The translations under genes were made by a program, and so were the position numbers. Shown in pieces: positions 24,601 to 32,690 of a stretch of DNA of 64,000 bases (position 1 is its first letter; every line of letters starts with the position of its first letter). The DNA lies in contig ONLW01000004.1 in the NCBI GenBank assembly GCA_900318835.1, forward strand, positions 1 to 64,000, given 5' to 3'. Source of the DNA: an uncultured Bacteroidales bacterium (GTDB taxonomy: Bacteria; Bacteroidota; Bacteroidia; Bacteroidales; P3). The notes beneath the pieces are model-generated. The model searched no databases and was not told where the DNA came from. It was given only the letters and a program-made list of their open reading frames with translations.

Positions 24601-26184
24601 CAGGGTACCTCGCAAGTTCTCCATAATGGCGACTTCCAGAAATGGGGTGATCCCGCCGTGGGTGTTGTTGTCGATAGTATCAGCTATGGAGAGTATGGCA
24701 TTTTCTACATCAATGTCTTCCCAATGACCATCCATCCTGTCTCTGTTCCAGACACTACAGGTTCCACTCCCGAGCCTCCGCAGCCTGAGCATGGTCCTTT
24801 CTGTGGCGCAGTAGGCACAGAAGGTTGTGATGCCATCAAGGCCGATAGTAGTGCTTTTGTGGCTTGGGCTACTGGCATCACGGTTGTGCGTGGACCTCGT
24901 GACATTTCCAACCCCAATAGTCAACCTGCTACCACTGGCGCCGACAGCAACGCCCTCGGTATGCCCACTCTTTCCAATACCAGTGATGTGGTTTGTCTCG
25001 GCGATGGTGGCATGGCCACTCTCACTTTCGCTCGACCTATCCGCAATGGCGAGGGGCCTGATTTTGCCGTCTTCGAAAACAGCTTCGGCGATAGTTTCCT
25101 CGAACTGGCATTTGTCGAAGTGAGCTCCGATGGAGAGCGTTTTGTGCGCTTCCCTGCCACCAGCTTGACCCCGACCGATGTACAGACTGACACCTATGGC
25201 TCCACCGATCCCACGATGATAAACAATCTGGCTGGTAAATACCGCATTGGTTATGGCACTCCGTTTGACCTCGAAGAGCTCCGCGACAGCACGGGTATTG
25301 ACATCGATAGTATTGTTTATGTGCGTGTTATTGATGTCGTTGGAAGTGTCGATCCGCAGTATGCCACCTACGATGCTTTTGGCCATATGGTCAATGATCC
25401 CTGGCCCACACCTTTCCCCGCAGGTGGATTCGACCTCACTGGTGTTGGCGTCATCCATGAGCTTATCGACAGTATTCCTATTGTGCCCGAAGATGCTACA
25501 ATCGATCAGAATGATATCCTCTTCTGGACGGGCAATGGCGCCAACAAGGCTGTCATCGCTGTCAACTGGGCTGCCCCCGACACTTGCCTTGCATGGGGTG
25601 TGAAATGGGAGGGGACCGCTACTCTGAAGGCTCTGATGGATACCATCGCCGCTTATGATTCGCGTTTCACTTATACTGCAAGTGGTAGTATGCTCTCTGA
25701 CATTGTCTACACTATTGATGGTCTTACTCTTCGTCTCACTACCGAGAGTTCCTCGCAATGGGGCAACTATTGGATGTTCAATGTCAATGGATCTCTGGGC
25801 ATGAGTTATTTCGATGCCCTCCAGGTTCAGAATGACGACTTTGTGAAGTGGGGCGATCCCAATAGTGGAACCTCCATTGGCACCGATGCATGGGGCAGCG
25901 ACATCTTGGTGTGGACCACCATGGTTACTCCTGTTTCGCGTCCCACCACGGGTATCGACGATGTGGTAGCTGCCATCGAGAGCCTTTGGCCTAACCCGAC
26001 GGCCGACTATGTCAATGTCAGCGTGAGCCGCACTATCGAGGCTGTACTTTACGACCTCTCGGGTCGCCGTATGGCTACCTACACGCTCAATGAGGGCAAC
26101 AATACACTCGATCTCAGCGCACTTCAGAGCGGTGTCTATATGCTCCGCACCGAGGGTATGGTGAGTAAGATTGTAAAGAAATAA
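18622..26184 (+). CDS. Giant type IX-secreted surface protein under B12 riboswitch control
   Basis: The 2520-residue protein begins with a signal peptide (cleavage near GASA-Q21). A first copy of a repeated module starts near residue 24 (TIDPSDVQFWTGTGSN); five more start near residues 1229, 1364, 1514, 1895 and 2291. Each has the pattern SDIxxWVGxGxNxA, LAWGxRF, DPRF, and several end with a YWxxxVNG ... DF/DxxxWGDP segment that resembles the transcobalamin C-terminal/DUF4430 fold. Five cleaved-adhesin-like domains lie near residues 251, 495, 761, 1026 and 1667, four of them followed by Fn3-like domains. A distinct domain (about 2058-2280) contains FAVFENSFGD and FDLTGVGVIHE. The C-terminus (LWPNPTADYVNV ... 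VYMLRTEGMVSKIVKK) is a type A type IX sorting domain. With the riboswitch, I infer a cell-surface cobalamin-binding role; B12 binding itself is not shown. Confidence 0.85.
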   Translation: MVKKLLTFIMGLWLAIGASAQLTTIDPSDVQFWTGTGSNSTVVAIGWDDASASYTPTVVIWGVRWNGDITLLNALDTIAAYDTRFHYVMGSGGFLQQLYYSDPDEGVSLAPSMEWNCNSYGTVYGSTTLSSTHLRISESTCDNYTFTGVSNIIYANDPNAVLSCPKAQVVSVTGITTTDATVNITDATNLNNYTVMLYAGDSLVDSTDIYTQTIYYTTLTANTGYTVKVYSNCSDGTQTASRNATFRTPCVAITHTELPWVEDFQSYNGLSYASSSVSFASQVFCWDLINPYSESDPYINNSSSVNPSGGKCLCANSSTSSPTILVLPPFEDTPDQLQLSFDVLSSYGHGFEAGVITDVNNDSIFTPIALCLPTGSGWNHFDVTFAGLTEGRLALRRNDNSNSYIDNITVREVPSCVKPSQIIVSNITATSADLTVTDPNSTYHYMIYVDGDSVEIYNDSYTLDNLQPNTRYVVNVRTLCSDTTTGLTEMAFRTACGPQAIPYHEDFSQFVDVAHASGYGYAVKDSTLPCWEFHKGRSLDRLELFRPSQSSTGGYGEDGYTLRIYGNNSNSRDILVLPEFDQEINTLEISFMARPSETGSFGGTLQVGYMTDATDSNTFVAVSNYPCAQFASGYSLCASVFPNAPAASHIAVRYFPSGGSAQSWYIDDLDVHDMPACVRAQGISVDSITTESFRLHVIDPMNEGSYRCYYTADAVTDSVDFYDTVYVVDGLAASTDYTISVVTICGDGSLTLPHTTTVSTLCAPVATLPFVENFEDWTASQTAGMNRCWNRLYMNSSSRLVTNNYPYCASGSGNARNGFKSLKMYSKGTSNAIKEYSVAYLPEFSADINTLKVSFFYKYGGSTTNISKVKIAVGVSSSVSDTTTFTRLATLKPTIVGWNEFEVELSGYTGTGNRITIMQTSTGYTDITSYIDSLVVDTVSSCNRPTTLVASDVTAYGATLTWTDPSIADSYIVRWSDGTNADSAIVTGETTYVLTGLTPSTNYTVDVRSICWGTPTAARTASFATSCAPMPLPWSMNFDNITNISQLSSCWNRYTGRYVDSTNTSTLSNTSSGWTKSTTAFDGSSHVKLNIYGTACKYWLLTPEIDLTEDAELSFDYMLTAYNNTNAPQTGSGLEDDRFVVLATTDNGATWVPVAKWGSDTERDDYPYSALTNTVSHAAFSLAAYTGQVVRLAFYGESTVDGPDNDFRIDNIVVAAQGGTPQPPTPVEATIAASDILYWVGEGSDSAIFVISNGENTRAWGYLFDENDEPTALNMASAIAAADPRLVYDMDWTTFEMGISYKEGATVIKIPDTRFKVNGVLAAAGDMLSDYDIEDGMMVVVSSDTNAVWATPIVPATVKHMPVNSTIAASDILYWVGEGTNEAVVVVNWGEPDTALAWGLRFSSTTTIANAIDAIAAADPRVSTDRAHSTINFTEGNVNLSFQPAPASYMQFIIGDNSNVNSTTALDDGDLLKIGESAYGTGYDSTEYAGMWFPMGVVWNTEIHPVSVPGSDSTIVSDSIRYWVGTGANNAIVEIAWEENGVSLAWGVHFDEDYYPSTIDLLDSIDTYDPRFDYHVNYHMSTPYNISSITFVEGDLSLSQTNTSNIVVRCLTSFGDIDPISGDELEDYSIWPGDTVQISTSGLYNFSAVVPVNPPAVTPEPQPIDTLCSTVHNLPYEMDFSGYTDDQSMRVSFASAPVPECWTLFGNGRFHQNYDTTATASIYFGGIGYATSTNNFGCMEVGNPYLALIVCQNYDGTYENAINNARMYGNKRYAVLPGFDHPLNQTMLTFNHRTTLHSGAELRVGYIVNDTSDFVALDTIPADYRVTHNDTVRFTQHVGIPADARLTFLWMSTDTAHTGDYPSNYFCGLDNLVVALDTASAPIDTVTPEPPVAVDATIDSSDILFWVGTGSNHAILAVNWADTALAWGYRFEADTVLSETMLADIAAVDPRFSIVGTGYVADLNYIDTATGMTDTLGITANNYWSSLLNGYSDQGTSQVLHNGDFQKWGDPAVGVVVDSISYGEYGIFYINVFPMTIHPVSVPDTTGSTPEPPQPEHGPFCGAVGTEGCDAIKADSSAFVAWATGITVVRGPRDISNPNSQPATTGADSNALGMPTLSNTSDVVCLGDGGMATLTFARPIRNGEGPDFAVFENSFGDSFLELAFVEVSSDGERFVRFPATSLTPTDVQTDTYGSTDPTMINNLAGKYRIGYGTPFDLEELRDSTGIDIDSIVYVRVIDVVGSVDPQYATYDAFGHMVNDPWPTPFPAGGFDLTGVGVIHELIDSIPIVPEDATIDQNDILFWTGNGANKAVIAVNWAAPDTCLAWGVKWEGTATLKALMDTIAAYDSRFTYTASGSMLSDIVYTIDGLTLRLTTESSSQWGNYWMFNVNGSLGMSYFDALQVQNDDFVKWGDPNSGTSIGTDAWGSDILVWTTMVTPVSRPTTGIDDVVAAIESLWPNPTADYVNVSVSRTIEAVLYDLSGRRMATYTLNEGNNTLDLSALQSGVYMLRTEGMVSKIVKK

Positions 26185-26217
26185 CTGTCCGATAAATCCC
26201 ATTTCCTGCATTTTCCG

Positions 26218-26249
26218 CTTGCAGAGTTGCGAAAAAGGTCGTAACTTTG
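26218..26249 (+). promoter_or_regulatory. Probable cdd promoter
   Basis: TAACTTTG at 26242-26249 matches TAnnTTTG. A weak CTTG lies 20 bp upstream in place of TTTG. The start codon is 20 bp downstream. Confidence 0.55.
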
Positions 26250-26268
26250 CAGCGGAAAATGCTTTTTT

Positions 26269-26739
26269 ATGGACAAGACTATCGCTATTGATTATCAGGA
26301 ATATGACTCGGTTAATGAGTTGTCATGCGAAGACTATGCTTTGATGCAGCGGGCCATTGGGGCCACAGAGGGTGCCTATGCTCCCTATTCGGGTTTCTGT
26401 GTGGGTGCTGCGCTGCGGTTGAAGGATGGCGCGGTGATTGTTGGAAGTAATCAGGAGAATGTGGCCTATCCCTCTGGTCTCTGTGCCGAGCGCACAGCCA
26501 TTTTTGCCGCATCGGCTCAATATCCACAGTGCCGCGACTATGAGGCGTTGGCTATCGTCGGACGTAATGCCGAAGGCTGTCTTTGTGAGGCTTCGCCCTG
26601 CGGTGCCTGCCGTCAGGTTTTGTCAGAATATGAGCATGTACAGAATCACCCGTTGAGGGTGATTTGCTATCTGGAAGGAGGTCGTGTGAGGGTCTTCCTT
26701 AGTGTGAAGAATTTGCTTCCTTTTTCGTTCGATTTTTAA
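26269..26739 (+). CDS. cdd: Cytidine deaminase
   Basis: It deaminates cytidine and deoxycytidine in pyrimidine salvage. The zinc and catalytic motifs are intact: CAERTAIFAA (first Cys ligand and proton-shuttle Glu) and SPCGACRQVLSEY (two Cys ligands). YAPYSGFCVGAAL is the substrate-binding start of the family. At 156 residues it is the homotetrameric short form. It stands alone between the giant surface protein and ppiD, with its own promoter. Confidence 0.95.
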   Translation: MDKTIAIDYQEYDSVNELSCEDYALMQRAIGATEGAYAPYSGFCVGAALRLKDGAVIVGSNQENVAYPSGLCAERTAIFAASAQYPQCRDYEALAIVGRNAEGCLCEASPCGACRQVLSEYEHVQNHPLRVICYLEGGRVRVFLSVKNLLPFSFDF

Positions 26740-26888
26740 ATGGAAGTGATTTTACGTTAGTCTTTTTTGCCCTTTTGGGAGAAACGTGTGTTGAAAAAAT
26801 GTTAATTCCTTGACGTTGATTCTATGTGTTTTACATAGATGAGAGGATGGGTTTGAAAAAAAAATTTTTCCAAAAAAGTTTTTCTTTG

Positions 26889-26896
26889 TACCTTTG
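26889..26896 (+). promoter_or_regulatory. -7 element of the ppiD promoter
   Basis: TACCTTTG followed by CACAC matches the Bacteroidota -7 box. No good TTTG lies at the standard distance, but a T-rich stretch does. The leader to the start codon is about 70 nt. Confidence 0.5.
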
Positions 26897-26974
26897 CACA
26901 CTTAAATAAATGAAAATAATAAGTAAAAATAATAATAATTAAAGCACTTAGTGCGCTAAAAAACAACTAACAAA

Positions 26975-29089
26975 ATGGGAATTATCGGAAAAATTAGAAA
27001 GAATTCATGGATTGCCGTCGCTCTTGTCGGCGTTGCCATCGTGGCATTCATTTTTCAGGATTTGACCAAGAACAGAAGCGGTATCCCCGACATGGGTAAA
27101 GTGAATGGCGAGACGATGACTCGTCAGCGTTTCGATGAGCTCGTGGAGCGTGCCGAGAACAACTACAAGATGCAGCAGCAGGTCGCCCAGGTTCCTTCCG
27201 AGATGCAGAGCCGCATCCGCGAGAGTGTGTGGAGCGAGTTTGTTGAGGAGACCCTCTTTGAGGAACAGGCAGAGAAACTGGGTCTGCAGGTGACCTCCGG
27301 TGAGCTTGGTGACATGTACACTGGCAAGTTCATCCACCCTTATCTGCGTCAGTATTTTACCAATCCCCAGACGGGCGTTTATGACACCCTTGGTGTGCGT
27401 CGTACCCTCGAGAATTTCACCAGCATGGATACCACCCAGCGTATGCAGTGGGTCGAGTTGGAGAAGGCTGTCAAGAAAGATCGCATGCAGCAGAAATATG
27501 CCAGCCTTATTGCTTCGGGTTTCTACATGCCCAAGGCTTTGGCTGAAAAGCTCGCCGTTTATAGCCAAGAGGTTTCTAACGTCCGTGTGGCTGCCCTGCC
27601 TTTCCAGAGCGTCAGTGATGACGAGGTGACCCTTGCCGATGCCGACTATAAGAACTATTATGAGGAGCACAAGGCTGAGTTCCGTGTGGTTGAAGAGTTT
27701 CGTGATGTTGAGTTCCTCGTCTATCCCGTTAATCCCACTCCTCAGGACCTCGCTGAGATCCAGGCTAGTGTCGAGAAGACTTGGGAAGAATTCCAGACTG
27801 TTGAGAATGAGGAGATCCCCTTCTTTGTCAATGGTGAATCTTATCGTAGTTACGACTCCACCTATGTGAAGGCCAGCACTTTTAAGGCTCCTTTCGACGC
27901 TCAAATCGAGGCTGCTACCGCTGGCACATTCATCGCCCCTGCCATTGTTGGAAACGAGTGGATGATGGCCAAGGTGATGAGCACCGCCGTGCGTCCCGAT
28001 AGTCTCCGTGCCAGTGCTATCCTCATCCTCAACAGCAAGGCCGGTTCCAACATCACCACCCGCAGCGAGGAGCAGGCCAAGAAACTGGCCGATAGTGTCC
28101 TGGCTTTGGTTAATGGCAACCGCATGAGCTTCGAGGAGGCCGTCGAGCAATTTTCCGATGATCCCCAGAAAGGTGAGACCAAGGGCGATATGAATTGGCA
28201 GCCTGATGGCGGCTATGGTCTCCTCAACGAACAGATTGTCAACACTGCCGTCGGCACCAGTTTCCTCTTCGAGCGTCCTGACGGTTATGGCTACCACATT
28301 GTGAAGGTTACCGACAAGACCCCTGCTAGCAAAAAATACCGTGTGGCTCTCATCACCCGCGAGATTGTTCCCTCCAAGGCTACTAATGATGCCGTCTACA
28401 CTCAGGCTCACAAGTTCGCCTCTCAGAACCGTACTCTTAAATCGTTCGAGGCTAGTGCTCAAGAGCAGAACTTGCAGATGCGCAACGCCCGCGTCGGTCT
28501 GATGTCCGAGAATCTTGCCGGTGTGCCCAGTGCCCGTGAAATCGTTCGTTGGGCTTTCAACAAGGAAACTGAGATTGGTGCTGTCACCGATCAGGTCTAT
28601 GAGTGTGGCGATGTTTATGTCATCGCAGCCCTCAAGGATGTCTTCAAGAAGGGTTATGCTACCCTCGACCAGGTGCGTCCTATGATTGAGACCGATGTGC
28701 GCCGCGAGAAGAAAGCAGAACTCATGATGGCTCGTGCTGAGGAAGCTGCCAAAGCCGCCAATGATATTAACTCTATCGCCGTCAAACTTAATGTTGCCGT
28801 TGACACCCTCGACAGTGTGGCCTTCAATGGCAACTACTTCGGCAAGTTTGGTATGGAGCCCAAGGTTCAGGGTGTTATCGCCGCTACCAAGAGCGGTATG
28901 ACTCAGCCTGTCAAGGGAGCTAATGGCGTTTATATGGTGCAGGTCGATAATAAGGCCAAGGTTGAAGGCCCCGATGCTGCTCTTGTCCGTGCTCAGATGG
29001 AGCAGGGCTACCGCAACAAGGTCCGCCAGATTACCGAGGTGCTCCGCCTGAAAGCCAATATTGAAGATAACCGCAACGAGCACTTCTAA
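26975..29089 (+). CDS. ppiD: Periplasmic peptidyl-prolyl isomerase (SurA/PpiD type)
   Basis: The 704-residue protein starts with a single membrane anchor (residues about 11-28, WIAVALVGVAIVAFIF), followed by a SurA N-terminal-like domain (residues about 40-200). A parvulin domain lies near residues 340-450 (ASAILI, FEEAVEQFSDDP, GDMNW, YGYHIVKV), and a second, more degenerate region follows. PpiD proteins chaperone newly exported outer-membrane and periplasmic proteins at the inner membrane. This fits the envelope genes downstream (M23 peptidase, rseP, lptF-like). The codon-rich C-terminus ends NRNEHF. Confidence 0.9.
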   Translation: MGIIGKIRKNSWIAVALVGVAIVAFIFQDLTKNRSGIPDMGKVNGETMTRQRFDELVERAENNYKMQQQVAQVPSEMQSRIRESVWSEFVEETLFEEQAEKLGLQVTSGELGDMYTGKFIHPYLRQYFTNPQTGVYDTLGVRRTLENFTSMDTTQRMQWVELEKAVKKDRMQQKYASLIASGFYMPKALAEKLAVYSQEVSNVRVAALPFQSVSDDEVTLADADYKNYYEEHKAEFRVVEEFRDVEFLVYPVNPTPQDLAEIQASVEKTWEEFQTVENEEIPFFVNGESYRSYDSTYVKASTFKAPFDAQIEAATAGTFIAPAIVGNEWMMAKVMSTAVRPDSLRASAILILNSKAGSNITTRSEEQAKKLADSVLALVNGNRMSFEEAVEQFSDDPQKGETKGDMNWQPDGGYGLLNEQIVNTAVGTSFLFERPDGYGYHIVKVTDKTPASKKYRVALITREIVPSKATNDAVYTQAHKFASQNRTLKSFEASAQEQNLQMRNARVGLMSENLAGVPSAREIVRWAFNKETEIGAVTDQVYECGDVYVIAALKDVFKKGYATLDQVRPMIETDVRREKKAELMMARAEEAAKAANDINSIAVKLNVAVDTLDSVAFNGNYFGKFGMEPKVQGVIAATKSGMTQPVKGANGVYMVQVDNKAKVEGPDAALVRAQMEQGYRNKVRQITEVLRLKANIEDNRNEHF

Positions 29090-29108
29090 AAAGTGGAAAG
29101 TGAAGGGT

Positions 29109-29161
29109 GGAAAGTGGAAAGCGGGCTGTCGCGGAGTGCGAAGCATCACTTTCCACTTTCC
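29109..29161. repeat. Hairpin of GGAAAGTGGAAAG units
   Basis: Arms of 13 bp (GGAAAGTGGAAAG and complement) lie at 29109-29121 and 29149-29161, with a further direct GTGGAAAG unit at 29093-29100. It sits between ppiD and the M23 peptidase and may act as a terminator or RNA-stability element. Confidence 0.7.
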
Positions 29162-29190
29162 GCTATAATATAAATAGTATATATAAATAG

Positions 29191-30099
29191 ATGAGGATTA
29201 AGGAATGGTGGGTCAAGCTTCGGAGCAAACCCGTGGCTGACGTCATCAAACACAAGCACCGTTTTGTGGTGATGGACACCGACACCTTCAAGGAGAAGTT
29301 CTCCTTCCAGTTGTCGGGCACCAACCTTTTTGTCTCCGTTGGCATCACCGTCATTATCTTCATCATCCTTACCACGGTCCTCATTGCTTTCACTCCGTTG
29401 CGCGAGTGGATTCCCGGCTACACCGACGAGGCTATGATAGAACAGACCTACTCCAATGCCCGTAAAATAGACTCTCTGGAGACCCAACTTGCCGAACAGG
29501 AATGGCTCGTGGGCACCATTCAGGCTATCCTTAGTGGACGGGAGTTGGGTGCCGAAGCTGAGGCTGTCAAGGGGGACTCTACAACAACCCTTCAGCAGAT
29601 TGCTGCCGTCTACCGTCGCTCGGTTGACGATAGCCTCCTTCGTCAGGAGGTGGAGCATGAGGACAGCCGTTATCAGGTGAAGCCCACTACCGCTACCTCC
29701 GCGCCTTCTACTGAGAGTACGTCAGCGCTTTCCCATCTTTTCTATGCCCCCCTCAAAGGTAAGGTTATCAGTCCCTTTGATGCCGTTCAGCGCCATTTGG
29801 GGGTCGACCTTGTCGGCACCTCTGGACAGGCGGTCTATGCTGCCTATGGTGGCACCGTCGTATCAGCGCAATTCACGGCTGAGAACGGCTATGTTCTCAC
29901 CATCCAGCATCCTGGCAACGTCATCACTGTCTATCGTAACAATAGTTCTCTCCTCAAGCGTCAGGGCGACGCCGTCCGTGCAGGCGAGCCGATAGCTTAT
30001 GTCGGAAACTCAAGCCTTCGTGAGCCCGGCCCGCACCTCCACTTCGAGATGTGGCTTAACGGTGTCCCTGTCAATCCAGAAGAATACGTCTCCTTTTAG
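29191..30099 (+). CDS. M23 family peptidoglycan endopeptidase
   Basis: The 302-residue protein is anchored by one transmembrane helix (residues about 51-73) after a basic cytoplasmic N-terminus. A coiled-coil-like stretch follows (residues 85-150). The C-terminal LytM domain retains HLGVDL, carrying the HxxxD zinc ligands, and the HLHFE motif. These proteins cleave peptide cross-links in peptidoglycan or activate amidases. The intact metal ligands argue for an active enzyme. It lies about 100 bp after ppiD and 30 bp before dxr. Confidence 0.9.
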   Translation: MRIKEWWVKLRSKPVADVIKHKHRFVVMDTDTFKEKFSFQLSGTNLFVSVGITVIIFIILTTVLIAFTPLREWIPGYTDEAMIEQTYSNARKIDSLETQLAEQEWLVGTIQAILSGRELGAEAEAVKGDSTTTLQQIAAVYRRSVDDSLLRQEVEHEDSRYQVKPTTATSAPSTESTSALSHLFYAPLKGKVISPFDAVQRHLGVDLVGTSGQAVYAAYGGTVVSAQFTAENGYVLTIQHPGNVITVYRNNSSLLKRQGDAVRAGEPIAYVGNSSLREPGPHLHFEMWLNGVPVNPEEYVSF

Positions 30100-30129
30100 T
30101 CAAGAGTTTAGAAATAAGAGTTAAGAGTT

Positions 30130-31269
30130 TTGAAACGAATCGCCATACTAGGCTCCACAGGTTCCATCGGCACCCAGGCTCTCAACGTTATTCGGCGCCA
30201 TCAAGACCGTTTTGCCGTCGAGGTGCTCTGTGCAGGCAGCAATGCCGATCTGCTCATCCGGCAGGCCCTTGAGTTTGAGCCCAATGCTGTGGCCATTGCT
30301 GACGAGAGCAAATACACTCTTGTTAGCGAAGCCCTTCAGCCTCACGGCATCAAAGTCTTTGCGGGAGAAGCATCTATTGCCGACCTCATGGAGATGACCT
30401 CTATAGACTTTGTCCTGGCGGCCATCGTAGGCTTCGCTGGCTTGCGTCCCACTTTCCGTGCCATCGAACACGGACACCCCATTGCCCTGGCTAACAAGGA
30501 GACTATGGTGGTGGCTGGCAGCATTGTTACCGCTGCCGCCTTGCGTCACCGTGTGCCCATTCTGCCTGTTGATAGCGAGCATTCAGCCATCTTTCAGTGT
30601 CTTATTGGAGAAAATGGCATTGACAAGATACTCTTGACGGCCTCCGGCGGCCCCTTCCGTGGTATGACGCGTGAGCAACTTGCCACTGTCACCCTTGAGC
30701 AGGCTCTTAAACACCCTAATTGGAGCATGGGACGCAAGGTGACCATCGACAGCGCCTCGCTGATGAACAAAGGCCTTGAGGTCATCGAAGCCAAATGGCT
30801 ATTTGGCGTTGAAGCAACCGATATTGAGGTGTTAGTGCATCCCCAGTCGGTGGTCCATTCCATGGTGCAGTTCTGCGATGGCAGTATCAAGGCCCAACTG
30901 GGTATTCCCACCATGGAGACCCCCATTCAGTTGGCGTTCTCATTCCCCGAGCGTGTTGAGAGCCACCTGCCGCGTCTTGACTTTGCCCAGTATCCCAACC
31001 TCACTTTTGAAAAACCTGACCGTCAAACCTTCCGCTGTCTTGACCTCGCCTATCAGGCTATCGCCCGCGGGGGAAACATGCCTTGTGTGATGAATGCTGC
31101 CAACGAGGTCGCTGTGCGGCAGTTCATTGACGGCAAGATAGGTTTCCTCGGCATTGCAGACCATGTCGAGGCCGCCATGCAGTCGGCACACTTCATCGCC
31201 AACCCCACCCTTGACGATCTTTTCCAAACCGATAAAACCATTCGTGAATCTTTAACCTTTAAACATTAA
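30130..31269 (+). CDS. dxr: 1-deoxy-D-xylulose 5-phosphate reductoisomerase
   Basis: It catalyses the committed step of the MEP isoprenoid pathway, converting DXP to MEP with NADPH. The NADPH-binding motif GSTGSIGTQ is at residues 7-15. ANKETMVVAG, PVDSEHSAIFQ and TIDSASLMNKGLEV follow as in the family. TTG is the only suitable start, since the conserved N-terminus begins directly with it. The 379-residue length is normal. The dxr-rseP order is common in Bacteroidota. Confidence 0.95.
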   Translation: MKRIAILGSTGSIGTQALNVIRRHQDRFAVEVLCAGSNADLLIRQALEFEPNAVAIADESKYTLVSEALQPHGIKVFAGEASIADLMEMTSIDFVLAAIVGFAGLRPTFRAIEHGHPIALANKETMVVAGSIVTAAALRHRVPILPVDSEHSAIFQCLIGENGIDKILLTASGGPFRGMTREQLATVTLEQALKHPNWSMGRKVTIDSASLMNKGLEVIEAKWLFGVEATDIEVLVHPQSVVHSMVQFCDGSIKAQLGIPTMETPIQLAFSFPERVESHLPRLDFAQYPNLTFEKPDRQTFRCLDLAYQAIARGGNMPCVMNAANEVAVRQFIDGKIGFLGIADHVEAAMQSAHFIANPTLDDLFQTDKTIRESLTFKH

Positions 31270-31283
31270 CCTTTAAACATTAT

Positions 31284-32690
31284 ATGAACTGGCTAGCCCT
31301 TATCCTCAGTCTTTCCATCCTTGTGGCCACCCACGAGCTCGGTCACCTCTTCTTCGCCAAGCTCTTCCACACGCGCGTGCGCAGGTACTATATTTTCTTC
31401 AATTATAAGTTCTCCATCCTCAAAGCCAAGAAGTTTGATGGCAAGTGGCATTTCCTCTGGTTCAATGCCACCACCCCCGACTCCTGGGACGAGAAGAACC
31501 TCCGTCCCGAAGATCAGGACAACACCCTCTGGGGTCTCGGATGGATCCCTCTGGGTGGGTACTGCGACATTGCAGGTATGATTGACGAGACCAAGGACGC
31601 AAAAGACCTTGAATCCGAACCTCAACCGTGGGAGTACCGCACCAAACCTGCTTGGCAGCGTCTCTTCATCATCAGTGGGGGCGTGTTAGTCAATTTTATC
31701 ACCGCCTTGTTGCTTTATGGCGCCATTTTCGCTCACTGGGGCGAAGACCGTCTCCCTATGCATAATGCCTCCTATGGCTTCCAATATGCCGATGTGATGC
31801 TTGACGAGGGCTTCCGTCACGGTGATATCATCACTGCTATCGATGACTCGTTGGTCGATGACTACACTGTGGCCAACAAGCTATTGCTCCTCGGCGACGC
31901 CCGTCAGGTCATTGTTCGCCGGGCCGACACCTCCTTCACCCTTATCCTTAGTGGACACTTAGCCGAACGAGTCACCCGTGAACGTACCAAGAATCTCATG
32001 TATCCTCGCACCCCTTTCATCGTCAAGGGCTTTGTTACGGGATCGCCTGCTGAAAGGGCAGGCATGATGCCCGGTGATAGTGTGGTGAGTATCGATGGCC
32101 ATCCTCTCAACGTCTTTCAGGACATCACACCCGTCCTTGCCGAACATGCCGATTCCACTGTCATGGTGGGCTTCTACCGCGAGGGTGTGCTTGACTCCCT
32201 GCGGGTTGAAGTCAACGGTCAGGGCAAACTCGGTGTCCAGTGTGAGAGCGACCTTTCCATTCTCTTCCCCAATCTCGTCCAGCACATCGACTACTCTCTT
32301 TTCGAGGCCATTCCCCGTGGCATTAGTCACGGATGGGAGACTCTTATGTCCTATATCTCAGGTCTCAAGATGCTCTTCGCTCCTGGCGGAGTGCAGAGCC
32401 TCGGTGGCTTCGGGGCTATGGCCGACCTCTTCCCCGACCATTGGCAGTGGCATGCTTTCTGGAACCTCACAGCCCTTCTGGCTCTCATCCTCGCTTTCAT
32501 GAACATTATCCCCATTCCAGGACTCGATGGTGGTCATATTCTATTCACTCTTTGGGAGATAGTTACCCGGAAGAAGCCCTCCGACAAATTCCTTACCTAT
32601 GCCCAGAATGTCGGCATGTTCCTCCTTCTGGCCCTTATGATTCTGGCCAACGGAAATGACCTCTGGCGCTGGATATCAGGCAAATTCTAG
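31284..32690 (+). CDS. rseP: Site-2 metalloprotease RseP
   Basis: This polytopic M50 protease cuts transmembrane segments, classically anti-sigma factors. The first helix carries HELGH at residues 17-21. Two PDZ-like regions follow, the second recognisable as FVTGSPAERAGMMPGDSVVSIDG. The C-terminal helix has NIIPIPGLDGGHILF with the third zinc ligand Asp. The first PDZ region is preceded by an insertion of about 80 residues after HELGH (FNYKFSILKAKKFDGKW), typical of Bacteroidota members. The next gene starts immediately after its stop codon. Confidence 0.93.
   Translation: MNWLALILSLSILVATHELGHLFFAKLFHTRVRRYYIFFNYKFSILKAKKFDGKWHFLWFNATTPDSWDEKNLRPEDQDNTLWGLGWIPLGGYCDIAGMIDETKDAKDLESEPQPWEYRTKPAWQRLFIISGGVLVNFITALLLYGAIFAHWGEDRLPMHNASYGFQYADVMLDEGFRHGDIITAIDDSLVDDYTVANKLLLLGDARQVIVRRADTSFTLILSGHLAERVTRERTKNLMYPRTPFIVKGFVTGSPAERAGMMPGDSVVSIDGHPLNVFQDITPVLAEHADSTVMVGFYREGVLDSLRVEVNGQGKLGVQCESDLSILFPNLVQHIDYSLFEAIPRGISHGWETLMSYISGLKMLFAPGGVQSLGGFGAMADLFPDHWQWHAFWNLTALLALILAFMNIIPIPGLDGGHILFTLWEIVTRKKPSDKFLTYAQNVGMFLLLALMILANGNDLWRWISGKF

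Noticed and set aside
24508..26211. 567-codon open frame antisense to the B12-controlled gene
   Set aside because: Shadow of a GC-rich, repeat-rich gene; no promoter, no recognisable domain.
27005..29149. 714-codon open frame antisense to ppiD
   Set aside because: It exactly shadows a well-supported gene. Its length follows from the codon bias of ppiD, and its product resembles no protein.
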